Part shown: positions 1 through 7,600 of the stretch, one piece after another | How positions within the stretch are numbered: position 1 is the first letter of the stretch | Layout: every line of letters begins with the position of its first letter | NCBI RefSeq assembly: GCF_018310535.1 | Contig: NZ_CP074102.1 | Coordinates: 2,604,001 to 2,668,000, forward strand | Source: Streptomyces mirabilis | Lineage (GTDB): Bacteria; Actinomycetota; Actinomycetes; Streptomycetales; Streptomycetaceae | Reading direction: 5' to 3' | DNA length: 64,000 nt | Program-made: the position numbers and the translations under genes | Notes under the pieces: model-generated | The model's input: only the letters and a program-made list of their open reading frames with translations | Database searches by the model: none | Told to the model about the DNA's origin: nothing

Positions 1-370
1 GCTGGCCCGGTGTGCCGAAGAGGTACAGGACCAGGTCGTCGTCGAGTGTGATGCGGCCGAAGTCCATGGCCACGGTCGTGGTCACTTTGTCCGGGGTGCC
101 GGTGAGGTCGTCCGTCTCCTCGCTGGCCTGGGTCATCAGCGCCTCCGTCTGGAGGGGCGTGATCTCGGAGACCGCGGTCACCAGCGTGGTCTTGCCCACG
201 CCGAAGCCGCCCGCCACCACGATCTTCGTCGCGATCGGGGCGCGGGTGCGGTCGGTCTGCCAGGCCTGGAGGTTCTCGTCGCACTCGGACAGCGGCACCG
301 GGGCCAGAGGCATCGGGGCCGAGGCGGGAGAGGCCGTTCTCGGCGCGCCCTCAGAGACGACGGAGTCCAT
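1..370 (-). CDS. CvnD-type conservon GTP-binding protein (3' end cut by window)
   Basis: This is the N-terminal 123 codons of a small Ras-like GTPase, the fourth member of an actinobacterial conservon. The start codon is ATG at 370, overlapping the end of the DUF742 gene by 20 bp. After a roughly 45-residue Pro/Ala-rich leader comes a P-loop, GGFGVGKTT, then a switch-like stretch and LYLFGTPGQ, the DxxG-like region with G-T-P-G-Q that is typical of this family. Conservon proteins form a membrane-associated complex with a sensor-kinase-like protein, resembling eukaryotic GPCR signalling. The remainder lies outside the window, so the C-terminus cannot be judged. Family assignment is firm from order and motifs; the signal is unknown. 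Confidence 0.9.
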   Translation of the reverse strand, partial: MDSVVSEGAPRTASPASAPMPLAPVPLSECDENLQAWQTDRTRAPIATKIVVAGGFGVGKTTLVTAVSEITPLQTEALMTQASEETDDLTGTPDKVTTTVAMDFGRITLDDDLVLYLFGTPGQ

Positions 371-758
371 TCAGCACCCTTTCCAGCAGAGCGCGGTCCG
401 GCTGTCCCGGGCCGTGACCTGTTCCGTACACACGGATCTTTCCCTGGTCCGCCAGGTCGCTCAGGAGGACGCGGACCACGCCCAGCGGCATCCTGAGCAG
501 GGCGGCGATCTCGGCCACCGTACGCATCCGGCGGCAGAGTTCGACGATGGCCTGCATCTCGGGCATCACCCGGGTCGCGAGGGAGCCGTTGGTCAGCTCC
601 TTGCGCTCCTCGGGGGCCTCGAGCGCCGCCACGAACGTCTCGACCAGCAGCACGTGCCCGAAGCGGGTACGGCCGCCGGTGAGCGAGTACGGGCGTACGC
701 GGGCCGGTTTGCGGTCCCCGCCACGTATGGGGAGCTTGGGCGCGGAGGAAGAACTCAC
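351..758 (-). CDS. DUF742 family protein (CvnC-like)
   Basis: A 135-residue DUF742 protein, third gene of the conservon. The core contains RPYSLTGGRT near residue 23 and a winged-helix-like C-terminal half with a RRMRTVAEIAALL-type helix and LGVVRVLLSDLADQG, as is usual for the family. It is predicted to be cytoplasmic and to bind the sensor and GTPase partners rather than DNA; this is inference from conservon work. It overlaps the Roadblock gene start by 4 bp and the GTPase start by 20 bp, so the four genes are translationally coupled. Confidence 0.9.
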   Translation of the reverse strand: MSSSSAPKLPIRGGDRKPARVRPYSLTGGRTRFGHVLLVETFVAALEAPEERKELTNGSLATRVMPEMQAIVELCRRMRTVAEIAALLRMPLGVVRVLLSDLADQGKIRVYGTGHGPGQPDRALLERVLNGLRRL

Positions 759-1258
759 TGGGGACTCCCCGTCGGCTTGGCTTCGAGTGACTGGCGTAGC
801 TCGCTGCGGAGTTCGGGCGTCAGGACGTGTCCGGCACGGCCGACGAAGAGCGCCATGTGGTACGCCACCACGCTCATGTCGCAGTCCGGGGCGCCGTGCA
901 CCCCGAGCAGCGAGCCGTCGCTGATCGACATGACGAAGAGGCTGCCCTCGTCCATCGCGACCATCGTCTGTTTCACTCCGCCCGCGTCCATCAGCTTGGC
1001 GGCACCGATGGTGAGGCTGCCGATGCCGGAGACGATGGTGGCGAGGTCGGCGGAGGATCCCTTGGGGCCGGTGGGACGCGCCTCCGCCCCGGTGCGGGCC
1101 TCCGCGTTCCTCCCGGGGTCGGAGGACAGCAGCAGCAGACCGTCGGAGGAGACGACCGCGACCGATTGGAGGCCCGGCACCTCCTCGACGAGGTTCGTCA
1201 GCAGCCAGTGCAGATTGCGGGCTTCACTGCTCAGGCCGAAGGTACTGGGCGCGGTCAA
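755..1258 (-). CDS. Roadblock/LC7 domain protein (CvnB-like)
   Basis: A 167-residue Roadblock/LC7-domain protein, second gene of the conservon. The fold is visible as NLHWLLTNLVEEVPGLQSV followed by the strand VVSSDGLLLL and, later, a second strand pair including SLFVMSISDGSLLGV. Roadblock proteins of this type act as regulators (GAP-like or scaffold partners) of the small GTPase encoded two genes downstream. It overlaps its neighbours by 4 bp on both sides (ATGA-type junctions), which indicates a single operon with fixed stoichiometry. Charged, low-complexity C-terminus. Confidence 0.92.
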   Translation of the reverse strand: MTAPSTFGLSSEARNLHWLLTNLVEEVPGLQSVAVVSSDGLLLLSSDPGRNAEARTGAEARPTGPKGSSADLATIVSGIGSLTIGAAKLMDAGGVKQTMVAMDEGSLFVMSISDGSLLGVHGAPDCDMSVVAYHMALFVGRAGHVLTPELRSELRQSLEAKPTGSPQ

Positions 1259-4146
1259 CTGCTTGCCTCCTCGACTGTGCCCCCCGATGCGTCTACTGCG
1301 TCCTGCTGTCGCACCGCGTCCTGCGCTTGGTCCGGCGCGGTGTTTTGTGCGGGGTGGTGCGGGGTGGGCGTCTGGGCCGTCTGTTCGGCGATCTCGGCCT
1401 CCACGTCGCGACGGCCCTCCGTCGCGCCCCGGTGGAAGCCGCCGAGCCTGCGCCGCAGCGCCTCGGCGTCCACACCGCCGACGCGTGGCCGGGGAACCGG
1501 TGCGGGCGCCGAGATCTTCGGCGTCCGCTTGGGCAGTCCCTTGTCGGTGACCCGCTCCGGCTCCTCGTCCGACACCCGTTCATGGGAGTCGGGACCGATG
1601 GCGTAGGGGTCGGGAGTGCCGACGTAGGGGTCGGTGGTGGCCTGCGTGGGGAGGGCGACGTCCGGGGCGGGGGCCGGCCCGGACGCTGCGGGCTCGTCCG
1701 CCAGGGCACCCACCGGCTCGTCCGGCGGAACCAGCGGTGCCAGCAGCTCCATGGTGGTCTCGGAGAGCGTCGGCTCGGGGGCGTATGCCGCCTCCTGCGC
1801 GGCGGCGTCCGCCCGTACGGCCTCCTGCGCGGCGGCGATCAGCGGGTCCTCGTCACCGGCGGGAGCGGTGGGAACGACGGGGCTCGCCTGGTCCCGTGCC
1901 GTGAGGGCCGAACGGCCGCGCAGCACGTTCGAGTTGGCCTCCGCGTCGGCGCCCGGGAGGACGACCGAGGGGGCGGCACCGGCCACCGGGGAGGCCGAGG
2001 GGAGCGTGACGGCGGGGGCGGTCGCGAACAGGGTCTTGGGGAGGACGACCACGGCCGCGGTGCCGCCCTGCTTCTGCTCCCGCAGCTGTACGCGGACGCC
2101 GTGCCGGTGGGCGAGGCGGGCCACCACGTACAGGCCGAGCCCGAGTCCCTCGCCGCTCTCCTGGTCGTAGGCGTCCTCCGGGTCGAACTCGGAGAGGCGG
2201 GCGTTGAGCTGGGCCATCCGGTCGGCGGCCATGCCGATGCCCTCGTCCTGCACGGAGAGCATCACCTCGCCGTTCTCCAGCAGCCAGCCGGAGACCTCGA
2301 CGGGCAGGTCCGGCGGCGAGAACGAGGAGGCGTTCTCCAGGAGTTCGGCCACCAGGTGCGAGAGGTCGTCCGCGGCGAACCCGGCGAGGTGCGCGTGCGG
2401 CGGCAACACGGCGATACGGACGCGCTCGTACCGCTCGATCTCGCTGACCGCGGCCCGTACGACGTCGACCAGCGGGACGGGGCCCGCGTGGTGCTGGACG
2501 TGCTCGTGGCCGGCGAGGACGAGCAGGTTCTCGCTGTGGCGCCGCATGACGGTCGCGAAGTGGTCCAGCTTGAAGAGCGTGCCGAGGCGGTCCGGGTCCT
2601 GCTCGCGCTCCTCCAGGCCCTCGATGACCCCGAGCTGCCGCTCGACCAGGCCGAGGGTGCGCAGCGCGAGGTTGACGAAGGTGCCGTGGATGGTGCCGCG
2701 CACCTGCTCCAGGTGGGCCGCCGCGTCGGCGAGTTCCGCGCGCAGCCTGTCGCGCTCGTCGGCCATCAGCCGGCGCTGCCCGATGAGGTGCTTGCGGTCC
2801 GCTTCGAGGGTGGTCAGCCGCTCATGGAGCGCGGCGGCGTGCGCGTGCAGCGCGTTGACGGAGTGGACCACCTGGGCGAACTCGTCGTTGCGGCCGGTGA
2901 ACTTCACCGGCTCCTGCGCTCCCGGGTCCGCGGCGAGGCGGGCCGAGCCCAGGCGCAGCACGGCCAGCGGGCGGGTGAGCGTACGGGCCATGGCCATCGA
3001 GACGCCGACCGCGACCAGCAGCAGGGTGCCGATGAGGGCGATCCGGACCTCCAGCGCGGTGACGTCGTCGTCCCGCAGCCGCTCCAGGTCCTTGGTGCGG
3101 TGGTCGTTGAGCGAGGCCTCGCTGCCGCGCATCAGCTCGACGCGGGCGGAGAGCGCCGCGTCCACCTTGTTCGTGCTGGAGTCGAGCTCGGAGTCGGAGA
3201 GCGTCGGCTGGTCGGTGAGCTCGGTGAGGTACTTGTCCGCGGTCGTGACGTCGGGTCCGGTGACCGTGGAGTCGTACGAGGCCGTGGCGTCCTTGGGGGC
3301 CGTCTCGCGGAAGTCCGCGAGGGCCGCGTCCGAGCGGAGCCGGGCCTGCTGAGCGGCGGCGCTGAGCGCGTCGCGCTGCTTGGTGTCTGCCGAGGACGAA
3401 CTGCTGGTGGTGGACGCCAGGCCGGTGACGGGGTTGATGACCGTCTGGGTGGTGCGCGGGATGTTCAGGGCCGCGAGGAGCAGTCCGCGGGCGGCGGCGG
3501 ACTGCTGGACCGCGGAGTCCAGCTCGGCGAGGGCGTGCGCGCCGGAGCCCGCGCGGGGCGGCAGCTGCTCGGCCAGGTCCTCGGCGAGGGCGTGAAGTTC
3601 GGTGATGACGTCGGAGTACGCCTCGTGCGCTTCGAGAGCGGTGCTCTTGCCGGTGAGCGCCGCTCTGCGGGCGGTGCCGATGCCGTCCAGGTCCTTCAGG
3701 AGGACGGCGGGCGCGTCCTCGTCCGCCCGCACCTCGTCGACCTGCCGGTCGACCCGGGCGCTGCGCTGCTCGGAGGGCGCCTTGGACTTCGGCCGGCCCG
3801 CGGCGATGTACGAGGTGACCTCGTCGCGCTCGTCGGCCAACGAGTGGGCGAGCGTCAGCGCCTGCTGGGTCCGCCCTGCGAGCGTCACCAGGTTCTGGGA
3901 GTCGTTCAGCTGCTCGGAGGCCGCGAGGACCGTGGGGGCTCCGGCACCGGCGATGGCGGCCGCGACGACCGCCACGGCGACGATCAGCCGATTGCGCACG
4001 TGAGCGGAGCGGCCCTTGCCCGCGGGGGTGTGCCCCGCGGCACCCGGCGTGCGTTCCGCACCCCCGTCGGAGGCCGACTGCCCGGCTCCGGAGGCCGACT
4101 GCTTGCCTGTGCGCCGAGACCGCATCTTCTGCACCGGTGCTCGCAT
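1255..4146 (-). CDS. Conservon sensor histidine-kinase-like protein (CvnA-like)
   Basis: First gene of the conservon. With a start at ATG 4146 the product is about 963 residues. An in-frame ATG at 4125 is equally possible. The frame stays open upstream to 4338, but that stretch contains a common intergenic hairpin repeat (4204-4235) and is probably not coding. Domain order: basic N-terminus, transmembrane helix (near ANRLIVAVAVVAAAIAGAG), extracellular helical nitrate-sensor-like domain, second membrane helix, HAMP, long coiled coil, then a HATPase_c domain with ELLENASSFS (N box), DEGIGM and GLGLYVV. The last 250 residues are Pro/Ala-rich and disordered. No clear phospho-acceptor histidine is seen, as in other CvnA proteins. 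Confidence 0.85.
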   Translation of the reverse strand: MRAPVQKMRSRRTGKQSASGAGQSASDGGAERTPGAAGHTPAGKGRSAHVRNRLIVAVAVVAAAIAGAGAPTVLAASEQLNDSQNLVTLAGRTQQALTLAHSLADERDEVTSYIAAGRPKSKAPSEQRSARVDRQVDEVRADEDAPAVLLKDLDGIGTARRAALTGKSTALEAHEAYSDVITELHALAEDLAEQLPPRAGSGAHALAELDSAVQQSAAARGLLLAALNIPRTTQTVINPVTGLASTTSSSSSADTKQRDALSAAAQQARLRSDAALADFRETAPKDATASYDSTVTGPDVTTADKYLTELTDQPTLSDSELDSSTNKVDAALSARVELMRGSEASLNDHRTKDLERLRDDDVTALEVRIALIGTLLLVAVGVSMAMARTLTRPLAVLRLGSARLAADPGAQEPVKFTGRNDEFAQVVHSVNALHAHAAALHERLTTLEADRKHLIGQRRLMADERDRLRAELADAAAHLEQVRGTIHGTFVNLALRTLGLVERQLGVIEGLEEREQDPDRLGTLFKLDHFATVMRRHSENLLVLAGHEHVQHHAGPVPLVDVVRAAVSEIERYERVRIAVLPPHAHLAGFAADDLSHLVAELLENASSFSPPDLPVEVSGWLLENGEVMLSVQDEGIGMAADRMAQLNARLSEFDPEDAYDQESGEGLGLGLYVVARLAHRHGVRVQLREQKQGGTAAVVVLPKTLFATAPAVTLPSASPVAGAAPSVVLPGADAEANSNVLRGRSALTARDQASPVVPTAPAGDEDPLIAAAQEAVRADAAAQEAAYAPEPTLSETTMELLAPLVPPDEPVGALADEPAASGPAPAPDVALPTQATTDPYVGTPDPYAIGPDSHERVSDEEPERVTDKGLPKRTPKISAPAPVPRPRVGGVDAEALRRRLGGFHRGATEGRRDVEAEIAEQTAQTPTPHHPAQNTAPDQAQDAVRQQDAVDASGGTVEEASS

Positions 4147-4538
4147 TCCTGACTCGTGTACCCAAGGGCCCGGGTGACGTTCCGTCAACTGGGCGTCCGC
4201 CCTCCCCAAGCTCTCGACTTCGCTCGAGCAGGGGGTGTCCCATCGGCTCCCGACCCTCCCAGTGCCGGTGGGCAGTGGTCCCGCATCGTCCGGCCCGCCA
4301 CCCGAAGGAGTGAACCCCGGACGGGAGTTGGCGGGCAAGTTCCTCTGGCGCGTGCGACCCCCCTGCGCGGCGGGCCGGTTGGACGTCTGCGGCGCGCTTT
4401 GGCAGTATTCGCCGCCACGCCTTGCCGGAGTCGATCATTCCATGCCAAACCCGGCGGCTGAGCTGCTGGTCCGCACCGGTCCCGCGACCGTTGCCAGCCT
4501 TTCGTGGACCTTGTGAAGGGCTCGTGCAGACTGGCTGG
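4147..4538. other. Intergenic region between divergent conservon and PP2C genes
   Basis: This 392-bp stretch separates two divergently transcribed genes and must hold both promoters. The only structure I see is the hairpin repeat at 4204-4235. I cannot place -10/-35 boxes with confidence. Confidence 0.5.
4204..4235. repeat. Short intergenic hairpin repeat of Streptomyces type
   Basis: A CCCC ... GGGG flanked hairpin with inner arms CTCGA (4213-4217) and TCGAG (4224-4228) around a CTTCGC loop. From memory, near-identical hairpins with a CTTCGCTCGAG core are scattered between genes in many Streptomyces genomes. Its presence argues against coding in 4147-4338. Confidence 0.65.
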
Positions 4539-5327
4539 ATGCGCATCGAACTCGTCTCCGAGCCAGGCGATCCGGCCCGCCCCAATGAGGACTTCGCATC
4601 GGTCGGCCTTCCGGCGTCAGGACAAGGGGGATCACTGGTCGTCCTCGACGGCGTGACTCCCCCGCCGGGCGACGACGGCTGTCTGCATTCCGTCCACTGG
4701 TTCTCCGCACGCCTCGGCGGAGCCCTGACCGAACTGTCCGTTTCCCACCGGGATCTGACCTTGGCGGAGATCCTTTCCCGGTCCATCCGGCGCACTTCCG
4801 AGGCCCACTCCGACACCTGTGACCTTTCTCACCCGCGTACGCCCCAGGCAACCGTGGTCCTCGCCCGCTGGTCGGCCGACCTCGTCGAGTACCTGGTCCT
4901 CTCCGACTCGGCCCTTTTGCTGGAGTCCCCCGCGGGCGCGGTGACACCGCTCCTGGACGACCGGCTCACCCGTGTCCCCCGTGCCTCCCTCGCCTCGGAC
5001 GCGATCGCCGACGCGACCGTCCGCAACAAGGAGGGGGGCTTCTTCACGGCCGCCGCCGATCCGTCGGTCGCGGCCCGGGCGGTGACGGGGACCGTGCCCC
5101 GGGCCGAGGTCCGTGCCCTGGCCGCCCTGACGGACGGCGCGACCCGCTGGCTGGAGAAGTTCGGGGAGGGCGACTGGGGCGGCCTGTTCACCGTCGTCCG
5201 CAAGGAGGGCGCCCAGGCCCTCGTGGACCGCGTACGGACGCTGGAGCGGGCCGACGCCGAGGCGCGGACGCGGCTGGGGCGGAGCAAGACGCACGACGAC
5301 GCGACGGTGGTGTTCGTGGACTGGTGA
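4539..5327 (+). CDS. PP2C-like protein phosphatase
   Basis: A 262-residue protein with the PP2C phosphatase layout: PNEDFASV near residue 15 (the first metal-ligand block, usually RxxNxD), VVLDGVTP near 37, LALTDGATRW-like sequence near 205, and KTHDDATVVFVDW at the extreme C-terminus, the DD pair that closes the metal site. The canonical DG pair is present, so catalysis is plausible. The ATG at 4539 is chosen because the family motifs start within 12 residues of it. No membrane segment or signal peptide, so it is cytoplasmic. The substrate is unknown; a phosphoserine/threonine protein is the usual target. Confidence 0.8.
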   Translation: MRIELVSEPGDPARPNEDFASVGLPASGQGGSLVVLDGVTPPPGDDGCLHSVHWFSARLGGALTELSVSHRDLTLAEILSRSIRRTSEAHSDTCDLSHPRTPQATVVLARWSADLVEYLVLSDSALLLESPAGAVTPLLDDRLTRVPRASLASDAIADATVRNKEGGFFTAAADPSVAARAVTGTVPRAEVRALAALTDGATRWLEKFGEGDWGGLFTVVRKEGAQALVDRVRTLERADAEARTRLGRSKTHDDATVVFVDW

Positions 5328-5345
5328 GTCGGGCGGATCGGAGCG

Positions 5346-5777
5346 TTACTTCTCCATGCCCCGGTTCAGCTGGTTGAGCAGCCGGGCCAGTTCGGCGACC
5401 TCGCGCGGGTCCCAGCCCGCGAGTTCGCGGACATACCGTGCCCGGCGCGCCTCCCGCACCGCGCGGAACCGGTGCCGGCCCTCGTCCGTGAGACGCACGA
5501 GCCAGGCACGGCCGTCGGCGGGGTCGGGCTCACGGGCGACCAGTCCGAGCTCCTCCAGGGCATGGAGCTGACGGGACATCGTGGCCTTGCCGACGCCGAT
5601 GTACGCGGCGAGTTCGGTGGCGCGCTGGCGGCCGCACTCGTCGAGACGGAAGAGGAGCCCGTACGCGGAGGACTCCAGGTCGGGGTGGACCTCACGGGCC
5701 ATCTCACCGGAACTGGCCCGGGCGCGCCGCAGCAGCACGGTCAGCTCCCGCTCCAGCGCGGGGAATTCCTGGTCCAC
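5346..5777 (-). CDS. MarR-family transcriptional regulator (copy 1)
   Basis: A 143-residue MarR protein with GTG start at 5777 preceded by a strong GGAGGAGG ribosome site. The winged helix-turn-helix runs from about residue 50 (CGRQRATELAAYIGVGKATM, then SRQLHALEELGLV) to the wing EPDPADGRAWLVRLT near 95. It lies 12 bp downstream of a second MarR gene on the same strand and shares most residues with it, so the pair arose by tandem duplication. The ligand and target are unknown; MarR proteins typically repress a nearby gene and their own operon. Confidence 0.93.
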   Translation of the reverse strand: MDQEFPALERELTVLLRRARASSGEMAREVHPDLESSAYGLLFRLDECGRQRATELAAYIGVGKATMSRQLHALEELGLVAREPDPADGRAWLVRLTDEGRHRFRAVREARRARYVRELAGWDPREVAELARLLNQLNRGMEK

Positions 5778-5789
5778 GCCCGCCTCCTC

Positions 5790-6308
5790 CTACTTCTCCA
5801 TGCCGAGGTTCAGCTGGTGCAACAGCCGCGCCAGCTCCGCGACCTCGCGAGGATCCCAGTGGGCGAGCTCGCTCACGTACCGGGCGCGCCGCGCCTCGCG
5901 CACCTGGCCGACCCGGCTGCGGCCCTCCTCGGTGAGGTGGACGAGCCAGGCACGGCCGTCGGCGGGGTCGGGCTCACGGGCGATGAGGCCGAGCTCCTCC
6001 AGGGCGCGCAGCTGACGGGACATCGTGGCCTTGCCCACGCCGATGTAGCCGGCCAGCTTGGTGGCGCGCTGGCGGCCGCACTCGTCGAGGCGTACGAGGA
6101 GTCCGTACGCGGCGGACTCCAGGTCCGGATGGACCTCGCGGGCCATCTCGCCCTGGTTGGCGCGGGCACGGCGCAGGAACACGGTCAACTCGCGCTCCAG
6201 GGAGAGGAACTCGGGGTCCGCGCCGCCGTGCGCGGCGGGCTGGTCCACACCCCTGCCCGACCCGTCGAGGCCGGCCGGATACCGGCCTCCGTTCCTGTCC
6301 TCGCGCAC
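5790..6308 (-). CDS. MarR-family transcriptional regulator (copy 2, tandem paralogue)
   Basis: A MarR protein of up to 172 residues that is nearly identical to its neighbour across the DNA-binding core (GVGKATMSRQL, EPDPADGRAWLVHLT). The GTG at 6308 has a GAGGGG ribosome site at good spacing. A second GTG at 6248 (VDQPAAHG) aligns with the start of the paralogue, so the first 20 residues may not be translated. A 5-bp inverted repeat GTGGC-CATA-GCCAC lies upstream at 6355-6368 and could be an operator. The copies differ mainly at the N-terminus and in a few helix residues. Confidence 0.88.
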   Translation of the reverse strand: MREDRNGGRYPAGLDGSGRGVDQPAAHGGADPEFLSLERELTVFLRRARANQGEMAREVHPDLESAAYGLLVRLDECGRQRATKLAGYIGVGKATMSRQLRALEELGLIAREPDPADGRAWLVHLTEEGRSRVGQVREARRARYVSELAHWDPREVAELARLLHQLNLGMEK

Positions 6309-6354
6309 GTCTGCCCCTCACCCGGTTTCCCGACTCTGAAAGTTTCCGCCAAAG

Positions 6355-6368
6355 GTGGCCATAGCCAC
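6355..6368. promoter_or_regulatory. Inverted repeat upstream of MarR pair
   Basis: GTGGC (6355-6359), spacer CATA, GCCAC (6364-6368). It lies about 47 bp upstream of the MarR copy 2 start, in the divergent region shared with the muramidase gene, where a MarR dimer operator would be expected. The arms are short, so the call is weak. The rest of 6309-6598 shows no other clear element. Confidence 0.35.
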
Positions 6369-6598
6369 AGCTCCGTAAGTATTTCTCAGGCGTAGACCAA
6401 CGGCAGCCCACGGCCCCTCTTCCCAGCACGTTCTCCCCGTGCGTAGCTTCGTGGACAGACACCCAATGGCATGCCCACGCCGCCAGGTCGACGAGGACCT
6501 GACCCCCCGCTCACGGCACGCATGCCCGCACCACTCACGACACGCAAGTCCGCACCATTCCCCCCACCTGGCTCCATCGAGCCCTTCGGAGGCACGTC

Positions 6599-7420
6599 AT
6601 GCCCGTGCACAGATCCGGAACGCCCCACCGCCTGCGCCTGCTCGCGCTGGGAACCCTGCTCGCCGCCTTCTCCCTGCTGTGCGCCCCGCCTTCCTCCTCC
6701 GCCGCCGACACACCCGCCCGGGGCTCCGCCCGAATGGGCATGGGTGTCCTCGCGCACGACGGCCAGGCCGGCACGCCCAACACCGGTGACGCCACCCAGA
6801 CGGAAGGCGTGGACGTCAGCGGCTACCAGGGCAACGTCGCCTGGTCGACCCTGTGGAGCAGCGGGGTCAAATGGGCCTACACCAAGGCCACCGAGGGGAC
6901 GTACTACACGAACCCCTACTTCGCCCAGCAGTACAACGGCTCGTACAACGTCGGCATGATCCGCGGCGCGTACCACTTCGCGACCCCCGACACGACGAGC
7001 GGCGCCACCCAGGCCAACTACTTCGTGGACCACGGCGGCGGCTGGTCCGGCGACGGCAGGACGCTGCCGGGCACGCTCGACATCGAGTGGAACCCGTACG
7101 GGGCCGCCTGCTACGGCAAGACGCAGAGCGCGATGGTCAGCTGGATCAGCAGTTTCCTCACCCAGTACAAGGCACGCACCGGCCGGGACGCCGTGATCTA
7201 CACGGCGACCAGCTGGTGGAGCGACTGCACCGGCAACTACGGCGGCTTCGCCTCCGCCAACCCCTTGTGGATCGCCCGTTACGCCGCCGACCCCGGCACG
7301 CTGCCGACCGGCTGGGCGTACTACACGCTGTGGCAGTACACCTCGTCCGGACCTACGGTCGGTGATCACGACAAGTTCAACGGCGGCCTGGACCGGGTGC
7401 AGGCGCTCGCCAACGGCTGA
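6599..7420 (+). CDS. Secreted GH25 family lysozyme (muramidase)
   Basis: A 273-residue secreted glycoside hydrolase family 25 protein that cleaves the beta-1,4 bond between MurNAc and GlcNAc in peptidoglycan. A Sec signal peptide (basic start, hydrophobic run LALGTLLAAFSLLCA, cleavage near SSAADT) covers residues 1-36. The GH25 barrel begins with EGVDVSGYQG near 67, whose Asp is catalytic in the family, and contains LDIEWNP near 160 with the acidic Asp-x-Glu pair. The aromatic C-terminal part, YTLWQYTSSG, is also typical. Total length fits a single-domain Chalaropsis-type lysozyme without a separate wall-binding module. It is followed by a 7-bp repeat array and a terminator. Confidence 0.93.
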   Translation: MPVHRSGTPHRLRLLALGTLLAAFSLLCAPPSSSAADTPARGSARMGMGVLAHDGQAGTPNTGDATQTEGVDVSGYQGNVAWSTLWSSGVKWAYTKATEGTYYTNPYFAQQYNGSYNVGMIRGAYHFATPDTTSGATQANYFVDHGGGWSGDGRTLPGTLDIEWNPYGAACYGKTQSAMVSWISSFLTQYKARTGRDAVIYTATSWWSDCTGNYGGFASANPLWIARYAADPGTLPTGWAYYTLWQYTSSGPTVGDHDKFNGGLDRVQALANG

Positions 7421-7422
7421 CC

Positions 7423-7540
7423 GATGGCAGATGGCAGATGGCGGCTGACGACTGACAGCTGACAGATTTCAGATTTCAGATTTCAGATTTCAGATTTCAG
7501 ACGACCGATGTCGGCTGACAGCCGACAGAAACGGCTGACA
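7423..7540. repeat. Degenerate 7-bp tandem array downstream of lysozyme gene
   Basis: The 3' region of the lysozyme gene is built of about 17 consecutive heptamers: GATGGCA x2, GATGGCG, GCTGACG, ACTGACA, GCTGACA, GATTTCA x5 (7465-7499), then GACGACC, GATGTCG, GCTGACA, GCCGACA, a 6-mer and GCTGACA. The phase is kept throughout except for one missing base near 7533. It starts 2 bp after the stop codon and ends just before the terminator. The GATTTCA block is conspicuously AT-rich for this genome. Confidence 0.85.
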
Positions 7541-7548
7541 GCACGGCG

Positions 7549-7582
7549 AAGGCCCGGGCCTCCCTCACGGGACCCGGGCCTT
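7549..7582. terminator. Bidirectional terminator between lysozyme gene and lon
   Basis: Perfect 10-bp stem AAGGCCCGGG (7549-7558) / CCCGGGCCTT (7573-7582) with a 14-nt loop, placed between two convergent genes. Usable from either side. Confidence 0.8.
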
Positions 7583-7600
7583 CCCTTCCGGCAGCGTCCG

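Noticed and set aside
4147..4338. 64-residue N-terminal extension of the conservon kinase
   Set aside because: It runs through a common intergenic hairpin repeat and lacks a ribosome site, so the later ATG is preferred.
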